From Xanthostigma xanthostigma (Eukaryota > Arthropoda > Insecta > Raphidioptera > Raphidiidae), in the NCBI GenBank assembly GCA_963575645.1, contig OY754470.1, forward strand, positions 29,742,501 to 29,806,500: a stretch of 64,000 nucleotides of DNA, given 5' to 3'. This document shows positions 9,779 to 21,897 of the stretch, in pieces; position 1 is the first letter of the stretch, and the number at the start of each line of letters is the position of its first letter. A program made the translations under genes and the position numbers. The notes beneath the pieces were generated by a model that saw nothing but the letters and a program-made list of their open reading frames with translations, searched no databases and had not been told where the DNA came from.

Positions 9779-10309
9779 TAGGGTTTCAGCTCGAAAATTC
9801 TCGAGAAATTTGTCTTCAGTCGAGAGGGGAAAAAACCCAACTCCTCGAGAACTCGAGAAATCAATTCCGTGCGCTAGGTAACTAAAAAAACACGCATATT
9901 TTATAAGGAAAAAGTGGTTTTTATAGTTATCTAAATATGAAGATACTAGTAATTTTGTTGATTTTTTATTTAATTAAAGACTGTTCTACATTTGGGAACT
10001 GATAGGGACCTAATAATTATAAAAAAAGTTAAGTACTACCCTACTCTTCACTTTTTATATAGACCAGCCGAGTATAGTTTGTTTAATTTATTGTTTTGTT
10101 GTTGATTTGTTAATTAATAAAGTGAAATTTATGGTAAATAAAAATTTACCATTTAATTTAATTGTTCTCATCTATCAGTATAATTTGTAACAAAGGAAAA
10201 ATTCGAAAATAACGTCGTGTTTAATAAAAAAAATTTAAATTTCTCGAGATACTCGAGAAATCCTATCGTGCCTTGAGAAATAAAAAAGGTCAAGAAATCA
10301 GAAACCCTA
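9779..10309. mobile_element. hAT-type MITE with CTCGAG subterminal repeats
   Basis: The 531-bp element starts TAGGGTTTC and ends GAAACCCTA. It is flanked by the 8-mers GTCGGGTG (9771-9778) and GTCAGGTG (10310-10317), an 8-bp hAT-type duplication with one mismatch. Short palindromes of the form TCTCGAG(A) cluster near both ends and may be transposase-binding sites. Non-coding and AT-rich inside. Confidence 0.8.
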
Positions 10310-11065
10310 GTCAGGTGTCAACATTTTTGAGGTTATCGTATTCGAATCTGAATATAGAAGACTTATTGTATTTTTTATAATTTCTCTAACCTATTTTCTT
10401 AGAGATATCGAATTCGAATCCTCCAGATTTGGGCTGAGTGTACTATCAGTTTCATTGAACGACAGAAGATTTTATATTTTCCGTCAATGCGTGCAATATT
10501 CATTCAATGCCATTCTATTTAAATTTGAATCTGCATATTTTTTATCTGAACTGTATGAGCAATTCTGTGACTGAAGTAATGCAGTAGAGACGGCGGTACC
10601 CGGTGTCACTGATGGTGATACTCGATGCCAGTGTGGTACGTCCGTCTGGTGGCGGCAATGGTGGTCTGCTTTTATAATCACATTTAATCCTGTAGGGGAA
10701 CGGTTTAATTGCCGTTAAGTGACATGCGCAACAGTGATTTATTGTTCTTCACGTAACGAAATGTACAGTTATTAGTTCCGATACACAAATACACCACCAT
10801 AAATATGCTCAATTTAGATAAAGCATAAAAAAACCTCAAAATCCAATATCTGCAGAACGAAATATTTTATTTAAAATGTATATTTTGTTACCGGGGTCAA
10901 TTTATGTATGAAGCTGTCACGCAACGAACTCCATCTAATTTAAATAATGGCGTCGGATTTTTTTGTTAATGACGTCTTTGGCCCAGTAACTATAGACCAT
11001 TTATTTAATACATAAGCAATCTCATTCATCAGTGTATAGAGTAGATAGGCGATCTTGTTACCTAT
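10310..11065. other. unassigned sequence
   Basis: No gene or repeat recognised. Confidence 0.4.
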
Positions 11066-11160
11066 ATAGAGCAGCGGTCGGCAATCTTTTAGCGGGCAAG
11101 GGTCACATAGTTGCTAAAAGATATAAAGCCGGACTGCGCTTGTTCATAATTCTATCAATA
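11066..11160. repeat. possible hAT terminal fragment
   Basis: CAGCGGTCGGCAATCTTTTAG (from about 11071) followed by GCGGGC resembles the end of common hAT elements (CAGxGGTCGGCAA). No matching opposite end is found nearby, so this is at most a fragment. Confidence 0.4.
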
Positions 11161-11551
11161 ATAAAAAAAAATGTGTAAACACAAATAATTGCTTTTACAT
11201 TTTATTCATCGTTTTTTTTTTTTTAATTTTATTAATAAGTATAAATGATGACAAAAATAAAATGAGAAACAAACACACATATTAAATGAGAACCTCGAAA
11301 TAACTGTACATGAGAGACGAATAAAAATTTAAAATGATTTTTAACACGCTTATATTAGCTCGACTGAAGGTATGTAATGTTCCAGCGTAAGTCTCACCGA
11401 TTTCAAGAAGTCTGATTAACTTGAAAATTTGCACACGTGTCAAGGGCCGATGACAATACAATTATTTTATAAAAATAAATTTTAATTTAAAAATTTTGAA
11501 AAAATTTACCTACTTTTGACGTACCTATATAATTTGGAACTAAAAATTAAG

Positions 11552-11850
11552 AAAATAAATTATAGTTAAAAAAATTAAAAAAAACACGCTTTAAAAAGTA
11601 GAAAATAATAGATAATTAACAAAATAATTCAATTATAGTAAAAAAGCGTGGGGTGCCGATTACTATATTTTCATTATAACTCTAATTTTATAGCTACCAA
11701 TGAAATAATTATTGTAACATTTCATATCAAGCACTTGACGCATTTTTACTATAATTGAATTATATTTTTAATAATTATTTTCTACTATTTAGTTCGGTTT
11801 GCTATTAAAGCAGGTTTTTTTAGTTTTTTTAAACTACTATAATTTATTAA
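11552..11850. repeat. inverted-repeat (palindromic) MITE, AT-rich
   Basis: Arms at about 11552-11656 and 11731-11850 are imperfect reverse complements; the inner part (TTCAATTATAGTAAAAA against TTTTTACTATAATTGAA) is perfect. It shares the motif CGTGGGGTGC with the element at 4202-4518, suggesting one superfamily. Confidence 0.65.
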
Positions 11851-12811
11851 GGAGGTTGATCCGTTACAGTCACAATCAAAAGTAAGTCGAATTCTAAATG
11901 GGAACTTTTATAGTTTATAAGTCGATGATACCAATAAATTATTGTCATAAAGGCATAAATTAATAATTTTTTTTAATATTAATTAATTATTTCAGTACTT
12001 TATACTTAATGGACTAACTTTTGTATTTTTTGTACGAAGTTAGGTTAAAAAAAAATAAATTTATGTAAATATCTCTATTTTACATATTTTTTGCAGTAAA
12101 TAATTAAAAAAAGAAATTAGAAGTAATAAGAATTAAAATTAAATCATTAAAAAGTTGAAAATTCAGTTAAAATTGTTAAATCTGTCAATAATAAAAGTCT
12201 ATAATCGAAAAGTGCTAAGGTTTAATAATTTTTTTTATTGATTAAAAGTCTCCTAATTAAATTGGAAAAAATATTAAAATATGCGTAAGACATCGATGCT
12301 TTACATAGATAGTTTTCGGAACTGCTGACATTATTTGGTTATTTGCAAAAAATTAAAATGTACCGTTTGCATGCTAGGTTGAGATATTTTCCATAAGACT
12401 ACATGTAAAAGTTTTTTTAAATTTTTAACTTTATAAATCTCCTAATGATTTTGGATTTTTGACAGAAAATTTTGTCATAAAAAAATCTATTAAAAAAGCT
12501 TTATTTCAGATTTTTTTCATTATCTTCGTAAAACGGCTCAACCTCCTTAAGACTGCATTTGCCCGGTTATAGCATTCGCTATATAAGAAAAAAAAAATAC
12601 TTTCCAACAATGTCACTGTCGGAACTTTAACCCGAAATTTTCACTCACCAATTCCCCCTCCAACGACTTAATATCACAAAGGCTGCCTGTCGAGCGGGCT
12701 ATTGCGGATGGTTGTGTCTCAACGCGCGCTTTAAAAAATCGCTTTCTAGCAGTTATATTATACTTTTTTGTTTGCTTAGGTATTTTTTATTTGTTCCTCT
12801 ATATCTATATT
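11851..12811. other. unassigned AT-rich sequence
   Basis: No gene or structured repeat is recognised. Several A/T runs are present. Confidence 0.4.
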
Positions 12812-13097
12812 CTATACTAATATATAAAGCTGAAGACTTTGTTTGGTAGAACGCTCTAATCTCAGGAACTACTGGTTCGAATTGAACATTTTGTTTTGTT
12901 GGATAGTCCATTTGTCGAGGAAAGCTATAGGCTATATAATACCACGCTACGACGAATAGGAGAGGAGCATCATAGAAAAATGTTGCAAAATATAACTCAA
13001 AATTTGTCCATTCGACAAAAACTTTTGAACGGTAACTTCGATAATCATAAAATTTGGCCACAACATTCATTTCGGTAAACTAAGATGAACGTGCGTA

Positions 13098-14277
13098 ATA
13101 ATAATAATATTTCTTTATTTCTTTTGATGAGAAAAACTCATAAAGAAAACGTCATAGGTACATATAAATTACAAATTAAAAAATTCAGACAAATTGTAAA
13201 ATGTGTTCCCCAGAAGGAACGTCTTCAACAAACGAGAAAAAATATTTAATTTGTTACAATTCTTAATTTGACTTGGAAGTCTATTAAAAATTTTTACACC
13301 TATGTTGAGAGGAGAATTTTTGCTTACATCAAGTTTGCTAAAGGGAGAACTCAGGTCATGCCTAAAACGCGTATTGTAAGAATGATAGTCACCATTCGTG
13401 ACAAACTGATTATAGTTTTTAAAAACAAACAAAGAAATTTCATAAACGAAAATTTGACAAAGAGTCATAAGTTTGAGATTATAGAAAGAATGGCGACAAG
13501 ACACTTTAGAAGAAATGCCAGCAATGGCACGGATTATTCTTTTCTGAGAAATAAAGACGTCATTAGACAAAGTTGAGTTACCCCAGAAGCATATGCCATA
13601 TCTTAACCTAGAAACAACTTGAGCATTGTAAAAATTAATTAGTTGAATGTTTGTAAGTACATTTTTTAGGTATCTAATAAGATAACACATAGAATTAAGT
13701 TTGGAGGATAGTTGAGTACAATGTACTTTCCAATTAAGATGGTCATCCAAATATAAACCAAGAAATTTGGTAGATGTGACTCTTTCCAGAGACTCACCAT
13801 TACACTGAATGTTTAAATCCATCAACTTAGTATTTTGATAATTATGAAACCTAATGTAATGTGTCTTGGATTTAAATAAATAAAAAATATTTTAATAAAT
13901 AAAGCGAGTTGCTGTTAAACCATTCAACTAATTTGTCTAAATTAAGATTACATTTAGTAGTAAGCAAAGAAGAATCTTTATCACTGAGAATGATCAATGT
14001 GTCATCAGCATACAAAGTGCACGATAATTCATTATTAATATACATTTCCAAGTCATTAATATACAATAGGAATAGCACAGGGCCCAAAACAGAACCCTGC
14101 GGTACTCCCAAATCAATGTCTAAGCAATTCGACCTGCGAGTATAAATAGTATTATTATAAAGTGTATTAATGGATACAAACTGCTGGCGACCAATTAGAA
14201 AAGACTGTAACCAGTCCAAAGCATTACCTCTAATACCATATCTCTCTGCTTTCAATAACAAAGTATTATGACTGACA
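13098..14277 (-). mobile_element. 5'-truncated non-LTR retrotransposon (jockey/CR1-like LINE)
   Basis: The insertion lies wholly inside repeat family B. Its 3' end is at 13098, where the minus strand ends in an ATT-rich tail. Its 5' end is at about 14277, already inside the reverse transcriptase domain, which is typical 5' truncation. No obvious target duplication was found. Confidence 0.75.
13169..14277 (-). pseudogene. LINE reverse transcriptase, C-terminal part, disrupted
   Basis: The protein copies element RNA into DNA at the target site. The upstream frame (14309-13872) carries reverse transcriptase signatures: a YGIRG region, GVPQGSVLGPVLF and the catalytic YADDT. The downstream frame (13825-13169) continues with TKFLGLYLDDHLNW, a thumb-like helical region and a SYNTR motif near the C terminus, as in jockey/CR1-type proteins. 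The frames are separated by a short AT-rich insertion around 13880-13900 that repeats TTTATTTATT, after which reading resumes at KSKTHYIRF. The endonuclease and the N-terminal reverse transcriptase blocks are missing. The first dozen residues of the upstream open frame come from the flanking repeat. It cannot encode an active protein. Confidence 0.85.
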
Positions 14278-14336
14278 CATGTCCCTCCTCCCCATTCGTT
14301 CTTTTGCACTCGGGTGAAACCGGGCGGGACCGCTAG

Positions 14337-15084
14337 AAAGCTCCACTACTTTTGTCGCTACCGTGTTTCATCACAATCGCGTGCGGAGCCGCGGGGAGCA
14401 GCTAGTTTTCTATAAATAGCATACATTGTGTTTACAGATAGATTTGTCTTGACACACCCAAGTTTCACATCCATATAACAGAAAGAACGATATACATTAT
14501 GCAAGAGAATCGATAGACAGAAGGGTGAGTCAAAACCAATTTCTCTAATTAGCACGTCTCACATTGGGGTGACTGGGTTTTGAGGCTTTGCAGTCTGCTA
14601 CTGTCTGATTTTATTTGCAACAATACAAATTCTCTCTTCTGCTAGTCTATTTATTCTTCTATATTGGAAGGAAAAAAGTCATTACAGAGTAATATTGTAC
14701 ACAATTAAAGTGAAATATAAAACACTTTATTTTCGTGAAACTTATTTGAATCAATGAAATTATAGTCCGTTGTTGTTTTAATTTAATTTATAACTGTCAC
14801 ACTGTGATTGTCATTTTTATTCCCATGAACGCTATTTTAATTTCTGCAAAAATAAATTTGAATATTATGATAAATAATGTCTAAATCTTTGATTAACTTC
14901 TGATTAGATATTAATAAAAAATAATAATTAATACATTGACGTTTTATGTGAACAAAGATACCAACGTCTCCCAATATATTAATATATGATAATAACTTAA
15001 GTGCATACATAGACTTACTTCGACGCATATAGCCTAGCAGTCAGTTGCGCGTCTTTTTAAAAAAAAAATAAAAAATATATATAT
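14337..15084. other. unassigned sequence
   Basis: No gene recognised; only short frames without family signatures. Confidence 0.4.
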
Positions 15085-15175
15085 ATTGACGTTTCGGCCT
15101 GGATTTGGGGATTAATTATTATTTTTTGTTAATATATTTGTCTGAAAATTGGTCGATAATTTTATTTATTGAATA
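15085..15175 (+). repeat. Penelope-like 3' fragment
   Basis: The end TTAATATATTTGTCTG and the run up to GATAATTTTATTTATT match 18655-18704, which lies next to the GAAACGTC motif of a Penelope-like insertion. Here a reverse-oriented GACGTTTCGGCC precedes it. Too short to assign firmly. Confidence 0.45.
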
Positions 15176-15646
15176 AATAATGGCTGTTCAATCGTCTCTT
15201 CATATATGTAATTTCGAAACACACATGCACAAATTTTTGGATTTTTTTTTATTTGCTAATCGAATTCTTGTTCCTGTATAAATATAAATTTGTAGAATGG
15301 TACTACTTAAAATAAATTTGCTAGCAAATGCAAATCATTTTCGTAATAATAGAGCTTAAAAAAACTCAATTCTAAGTATTCCGACTTCTATATCCTTAAA
15401 TAACAAGAAAAAGACATCATAAAATCTAATTAAGCCTACACGTAAAAACTTTTTAAAGGCACGATTTCCTAAATTATTATAAACATGTCATTACCGTATT
15501 CAGTTTTTTGCGAATAACACTAAAATTGTAATATAGTTTTTTTTTTTTAAGAAATAAAACCTGAATGTAACTTCTCATTTCATTGAAATCAATGATTTCT
15601 TAAACTCGATTTGAAAAATTCGGAGGATTCGCAGATGAACTAAATC

Positions 15647-15885
15647 TATACTAATATTGTAAAGAGGTAAAGTTTGGATGTAGGAGGTAATCTCCGAAAC
15701 TACTCATCCGATTTTAAAATTTTTTTCACCAATATTTAGAATGGACTTTCAGGACAGATACACAGACTATATTTTATCGCATTAAAATAAAGACACTTTT
15801 CGTGGAGACCAATTTTGCAACGTAAGTCGACGAAAAAATGGTGACAATCTACAAATTCGGGCGAAGTCGGACCGGGCTGCTAGTA
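15647..15885 (+). repeat. interspersed repeat family C, copy 1
   Basis: It starts TATACTAATATTGTAAAGAG and ends GGGCTGCTAGTA. Shared blocks are ACTACTCATCCGATTT, AATGGACTTTCAGGA and CAACGTAAGTCGACGAAAAA. Further copies lie at 16994-17206, about 39960-40160 and about 41822-41922. Non-coding. Confidence 0.8.
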
Positions 15886-16545
15886 TTTTATAAAATAGTA
15901 ATGTTGAATTTTAGAATAGTAACATTAAATATTAACTGGGGAAATTAGTGGAAAAAAATAGAGGTAGAAATAGATTTTTCTGAAAAGTTTAAGAACTAAA
16001 TATAAAGTATAAACTCATTAGACATTTCAAGAATTGCGGATAACCGCGAACAGTGGAAATCCATGATTGCCGACGTCTGTAGCAGACATGGCAGATTTGA
16101 TTGATTGAATATTGAATTTTAGAAAGATATGTACCTATTTAATAAAAATTGTTCGATTTTTCAATCAAGGAATCCCATCGGTCGTTAACAAAAATAAAAG
16201 TATGCTCTCTTTCAGCTAATTCAGTAAATAAATTTAGAAATTTCTGTAAATTTCAATAAGATTTTTTTTTTTGTTAATGTCAATACATCGCACGTATATA
16301 GGCTGGGATATTTACTAATCGAGGTCTGTTAGTCGATGATTCATGCTGAGATAAATACGTCGTTAACGACCGAACACGTATTGGGTGTTGACCGCACTAG
16401 GTTTGCTGAATCAGCTGATGTAATCAGCTGCCGTGTATCTACTTCATGTGTTTTTTTCTTCTTTTATCCCAACAGAGGGAGGAAGAAGAATCTTAAAAAA
16501 AGCGACTAACAATTGTTTCGGGACAATAGAAACAAATTCGGATAT
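15886..16545. other. unassigned sequence
   Basis: No gene or repeat recognised. Confidence 0.4.
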
Positions 16546-16992
16546 ATAGGCTGTGTGCACGAAGCCTATTAGCGCCGCTAGTGGGTAATAGAGAATTATT
16601 GAACTAACTTTTTATGTAAATCGTGACATGTTTCTAAGGTGATAAGTCAAAAACTTTAGTTGGAAATGATGTGTCAAAAAAAATGTAATAAGGAAAACTG
16701 ATGTTAATTTGTTTACACTGACAGCGGAACGTCAAATTAGGGCGCTAATGGTCTTTATTTTACTTAAATCGCCATCAGCGCAACAGTCCAGAACACAACA
16801 AGCATTTCCAGATCGCTTAGTTTTCCTATGTTTTCTTTTGTAATTAAAAAACTTCATAAAATTATAATTATTTTCACTTTTCATAAACATTGCTTACTGA
16901 CATACGTAAAATTTGAGCTTGAAGTTTCCCCTAGTGCTCACCACAAACACTCGCATCGAAAAATTTGTAACTCCGCCTCCGTGCACATAGCC
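16546..16992. mobile_element. terminal-inverted-repeat element family D, copy 1
   Basis: The left end TAGGCTGTGTGCACG is matched in inverted form by CGTGCACATAGCCC at the right end, near 16977-16990. Its left ~170 bp (TAGCGCCGCTAGTGGGTAAT and onward) is about 90% identical to 45099-45265. No clear target duplication was seen. Non-coding. Confidence 0.6.
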
Positions 16993-16993
16993 C

Positions 16994-17206
16994 ATACACT
17001 AAAATAATAAAGAGGTAATGTTTGTAAATTTGGATGTAGGAGAATATCTCCAAAACTACTTATCCGATTTCAAATTTTTTTTAACCAATATTTAGAATGG
17101 ATTTTCAGGATGGACATACATAGGTTATATATTATTGCATTAAAATGTAAAGTAAGTCGAACAAAAAAACGTGGCAATCTTGAAAATTCGGACCGAGCTG
17201 CTAGTA
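16994..17206 (+). repeat. interspersed repeat family C, copy 2
   Basis: It lies directly after the family D element. It shares AAAGAGGTAA, CCAATATTTAGAATGGA and the terminal GAGCTGCTAGTA with copy 1, with internal deletions. Confidence 0.75.
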
Positions 17207-18424
17207 ATGCATATGCTTAGTCTTCCATCTGCCTATATGTACAAAAGACAATTTACAAAATACACTATAAAAAATATTAATAATAGGTACACTTTGAAAA
17301 ACCATTACAAGAAAACTAAGATTAGATAATAAATCAAGTTCTTTTACTATCAAATAGAAGCTTATTTATAATATTGGATAGAGCTTTTGAACTAAATATA
17401 TAATTTTGTGGAATTTTTTTTCACGTGTATTTTTTATTTGTTCGTTAATAAATTTTTTGAATACCTACTTTGTCACATATGTATTCAATTTGTTATAAAC
17501 TATACTGAAAATTCCCATGATGCCTTTGATCAAGTAAAACTTTCCTTTTTTGTTCACAAACTAGCATTATAGTACGGAGTACACGTGAAAGATTTTTAGC
17601 TTCAGAGGTCTCATGGGATTTGCTTCTTCTAGAAAGGAAACATGAGCTAGGGAAAATAAAAGAAACTACATTACCTACAGAGGAAAGTTTGCATTTAGCT
17701 GCAAGGGTGAACAAAATCTTCAAGATCTTTTATTCTTCAAATATATATCAAAAATTTACTTTACAATCATAACGACTAATTTTCTTGAATTTTGAAATTT
17801 TGATTACTAAACAGGAGTGGCGGTTCCTATATGAGCGCTGCAGAGCTGCAGAACAACTAAAATGAATTGTATTTTCCATATTTAACCAATAATAATTAAT
17901 GTCAGGAAATAGTGTAATGGTTACACTATCAACGCTAAAGTTTAACAGTCACCGACAGACCACAAAACTCGTGTGTGTTCTCTGTGGCAAACTTTTTTGC
18001 GCTCAGGCACTGAAACGTCATCATCAGATACATCTGGTGTTCACCGAGCAACTCCTGATCCACAAGATATAGCGTGTTATTTAGATCGATTTTGAGCTGC
18101 ATTTACAGTCAGCATGTTAGTACAAATAAGCATCTATCACTGTCATATGCTAGAAGTGTTAACTGAATCTATCTCATTCAGTCAACACCTTTGACGGCAA
18201 TGACTCGGTGGTACGTATGTCACATACATGATACACGAGTTATGGCAGTAATGACTAGTGTAACCTTTTTACATTAATGTAGTTTGTTGTCAACAGTACC
18301 TATTTGAAAAAAGTTAATAATCAAAACATCATAAACATGGATGTGCTTCATAATTTGATTACTCTTATTCCTAAGCCGTGTTAGGAGGTATTTTCGGTTG
18401 AGCCTGCGGAACATCCAATCAAAA
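17207..18424. other. mostly unassigned; contains a zinc-finger-like peptide
   Basis: At 17970-18066 (plus) one frame reads CVLCGKLFCAQALKRHHQIH, close to a C2H2 zinc finger but one residue short between the second C and the first H, followed soon by a stop. No start or neighbouring fingers are seen. Near 17815 a GAGTGGCGGTTCC motif is a weak hAT-end resemblance. Confidence 0.35.
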
Positions 18425-19020
18425 TGTAGAAATTAATTAAAGTTGGATGGGGCAGCCAAAATATATAAATTTGTTTGTTATTAATTTTTCATTAATTTGT
18501 TTGATTCTTTCAAACATCATCATTCGTGTAATTAGATAATAATTAATAATTTAATACTAATTAATTTTTATATTTTTAGATTTTTCTGAAGACGATCCAA
18601 AGCCGGATCGAAACGTCATCTTATGTTGTATTGATTTGTTATTTTTTATTTTGTGTCAATATATTGGTCTGAGAAAATTTGGTCGACAATTTTATTTATT
18701 TAAAGAGATCTATTCAGACGTTAATCAAAGATTTTAAAATATATAAATAACATTTTCTTTTTTTTTGGACGTTACTAAATGTTTTATTTGTATATCAATG
18801 AGTAATCGTCAAATCATAAATAGTAATATAATTGTCATGTTTTAATAATTTTATTACAGATATAGTGATGATGCTACTATAGCGAAACATCTACAGTACT
18901 ATTTATAATTTGACGATTACTCATTGATATAAGAAAACATTTATTATCGTCCAAAAATAAAAGAAAATGTTATTATTTTATATATTTTGACTGTCCCATC
19001 CAACTTTATTAATTTCTACA
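18425..19020. mobile_element. foldback element carrying a Penelope-like insertion
   Basis: The outer ends TGTAGAAATTAAT (left) and its complement (right, to 19020) are inverted. The arms continue through AGTTGGATGGG, AACATTTTCTTTT and ATCAATGAGTAATCGTCAAAT, about 125 bp each once the insertion at 18471-18735 is removed. The spacer at about 18827-18892 is unpaired. Non-coding. Confidence 0.75.
18471..18735 (+). mobile_element. Penelope-like 3' fragment with 13-bp target duplication
   Basis: The 265-bp insertion in the left arm of the foldback is flanked by the identical 13-mer AAAATATATAAAT at 18458-18470 and 18736-18748. Inside, 18586-18617 reads CTGAAGA, a 6-bp stem CGATCC/GGATCG, then GAAACGTC, the arrangement of hammerhead-like motifs known from Penelope-like elements. 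No protein-coding part remains. The target duplication is solid; the family assignment is inferred. Confidence 0.65.
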
Positions 19021-21212
19021 TACAAATACCAGCTATACTAACATCAAAAATAAATCCATGCAAAATGTTCACGTGCCGGCACTGCTAAATAACGAAACTT
19101 ATTATAGTTCATTTTTATCATCTGATAGACATGTATAATTATACGCTCCGCAGTTAATATTTTTTTAGTTGCACTCGTTCTGAATCCTTTAAGTCTATTC
19201 TGTCCTTATTTTTCACTTCTAAATATACGGACCTTAAATTATTTCCTAAAAGTTTCCTTTTCTTTTAAGACTTCGGAACCATAATGCTTAGCTACATTCC
19301 AAGTGCGTAACTGTTTTACTGTTATGACTTGAAAGTTTTATGATATTAGGAAAATAAAAAGTTTTGCACAACAAAGTTTTAAAACCGTACATTTAATAAC
19401 CCATCCTTGTTTCGGGTTGCGTCTGCATTAAGGCCAGGGGCTTAGAGTAGAGAATACTTGGCAAGTGCTAGCTGTTTGGCAGAATGCTTTCGCCGCTTCT
19501 TTACGCTTCAAAGTTATGCAATGAATTTAAAGTTGACAAACTCATTATAATGATGAATTCTGTCTGATCTTCTTTGCTTTCTTTCCCACTATTCCACTTA
19601 CTAATGCTTTGTTCACCTGCTGCGAATTTATTAATGCTTTTCATTTAGGCTGAAAAGCACAACGCTTATTATTTTTCATTTTGAAGCTACTAATAAAACC
19701 ATTACTTTTATTTTCCTTGTTACGCATTTTACGGATTTCACGGTACGCTTCATAAAACAGATGTCCTTTCGGGAAAAAATCGATTTTCCCTCCTACAATA
19801 AATTGTGTATTTGTCTGTGAAAAATGTTGTAGATTTTATTTCATATACTGCAAAGAGTTATGGGAAATTCAACATACTTTAATTTTGTATTGAAATTTTA
19901 TTTCGACCATGCGCTCAGTATTTCCGTGAACTATCCTATGCGAAGCGTCTCATATAGCATTGCTACGTATTTTTACAGATATTTATTGTTTACAGTTATA
20001 GAAGTTACATACGTCATTGAAAAATCGAACAGGAAGCATGATATGTGTTGTGCAGTACCTTAATTATGATCGTAGATCAAGCGTAAATGTTAATATTATA
20101 CATTGAAAAGTGACACCATTGATTTCATGCGGTTTATCTTTCAAATTAGACGTTTGGACGTAGAAAGTAACAAAGCTAACCTTATCACTACAGCTTGCAT
20201 CAATATGCCACATATTACTATGGAACCAGTACTCGTGATTTTTTCCATTTATCATAATTACGTTTTGAAGGATTAGTATCACCCCAGCGACAATTTTCTT
20301 CCTCGGAAATATAAATTTTAAATAAAACATCGAAACCTCGTATACTGTCATTGCACATTTCGCATGGGGGGGGGGCATATTAAATATTTTAAAATAGGCT
20401 CTACGCTAAATGGTTTGTCAAACCAGATAGTCTTACTGCGGAGACTTTTTACCGCATTTAAAGCAAAGGGATTCCGTTTTTTTTTTGTTTAATTTTACTG
20501 TCCAGAGAAGGAGCTCGCGCACTCAGTTTGTCGACTGACAAAATATGAAATTCGCCATCACATATTTGCAAAATAGAATGAATGAAAGTGCAGTAGATTA
20601 ATAAATCTCTGTCAGAGCAGTGCGAGTAAAAATCTTTGATTCGAAGAAACCTTATAAAATGCTGTCTTATATTATGTACATTTCATTCGCCAATCTTTTA
20701 TGAAGTCAGACACAAATCCATCAAACGAGATCAAAATGTTATTCAAGATAATACATTCTGACTGCATATAGCGGCTTTTCTGAGCGCGTTGCAGTGATGC
20801 AGCCTTTTTATATAGCCTTGGATTTAATATTAACGGTCGTAAAATTAATAAAATATAGTACAAGATACCGATTTGGCTCGACCTTCACCCATCGAGTTGT
20901 CTAATGAAATTTGAATTTTGATAATATGTGTTAATAAAGAAAAATTGATTTGGTTGCCATTCAATTTCTTGGCACAGTTATTTTTAATAAAAAATTAAAG
21001 CTGTTAATTTAATTTCTGAAATGTAGTTATCGAGTTTTCAGATAATTTTATTACCAATCGAAAGTAAAATATGTATATAAAATACCAAAGTTTGGTTGAC
21101 ATTTTGATTCCTGGCATAAAACCTGGTAAAATTAATTTTTCTTTATTAATGCATTGTATTATATTTCATTAGAAAACTCGATGGATGAAGATCGAGCCAA
21201 ATCGGGATTTTA
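19021..21212. other. unassigned sequence
   Basis: About 2.2 kb with no gene, RNA or structured repeat recognised. Small frames at 19860-20063 and 20064-20378 lack family signatures. A run of nine G lies near 20366. Confidence 0.45.
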
Positions 21213-21897
21213 AGCGGCCTACACACCTTGATACAAGCTGCATCGACTCTATGCTTGATGAAACTTGCATCAGTTGCATAAACGCCTACTTAAATCGAAA
21301 CCTATTGAGATGCAAATCGACTCCATGTTCATGCAACACAAGAACAGTAGTTTAAGTTATTTTCTAAGTACCTAATGCTTGACGAATAAAATTAGGTACG
21401 TTTTGCCAACACCAGTTTTATTAGCAGTAAGTAGTTGGGGCACTCTTTATACTCCATAAAAGGAAATGGTCAAAAAGATGGTTTATAAAAAGAAACCGTT
21501 ATTCAAATGCAAATTTATTATAAGAGCTAAAAGTACATTTGTATTTCAAAGACACGTATGCAGATGACAAATGCTTATGAACTCTTCCCAAAATACACGA
21601 TCACTTTCCATCCTACACACACAAACAACAAAATAACCTCTAAAATGGCGCGCGAAAATAAATTAATATCGTCTAGGCATCGACGCAATTCTGCACACGC
21701 TGAAACTTGCATCAGCATCGCCGACTCGGCGTAGTGGCTCGCCGACCAAAATAGGATTCCAGACTCTGCATCGCTGCAAGCCGCAACTGATGCCAAATAT
21801 GTGATTCAGTACTACACAGTACACACACTGCTACTTGCATCATGAAACATAAAAGTCGATGCCTGCATCGCAGCTTGTATCAAGGTGTGTAGGCCGT
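21213..21897. mobile_element. 685-bp terminal-inverted-repeat element
   Basis: The left end CGGCCTACACACCTTGATAC is matched in inverted orientation at the right end (to 21895), a ~27-bp perfect terminal repeat running into AAGCTGC. Subterminal GATGCA/TGCATC motifs recur at both ends. A 73-codon minus-strand frame (21575-21796) lies inside but matches no transposase. The flanks (TTTTAAG and TTTTAGA) are similar but give no clean duplication. Confidence 0.75.

Larger units (their letters stand above)
12812..14336 (-). repeat. interspersed repeat family B, copy 1, split by a LINE
   Basis: On the minus strand it begins near 14336 with CTAGCGGTCCCGCCCGG, runs to about 14278, resumes at about 13097 and ends near 12812 with AAAGCTGAAG followed by TATATTAGTATAGA. 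The same start and end occur at 23800-24399 and 33856-34162. The gap is filled by a truncated LINE. Family B is a short non-coding repeat common in insects; whether it is a SINE or a Helitron derivative cannot be told here. Confidence 0.75.

Noticed and set aside
12753-13078. Opposed frames of 105 and 60 codons
   Set aside because: They fall in interspersed repeat family B, which is non-coding in its other copies.
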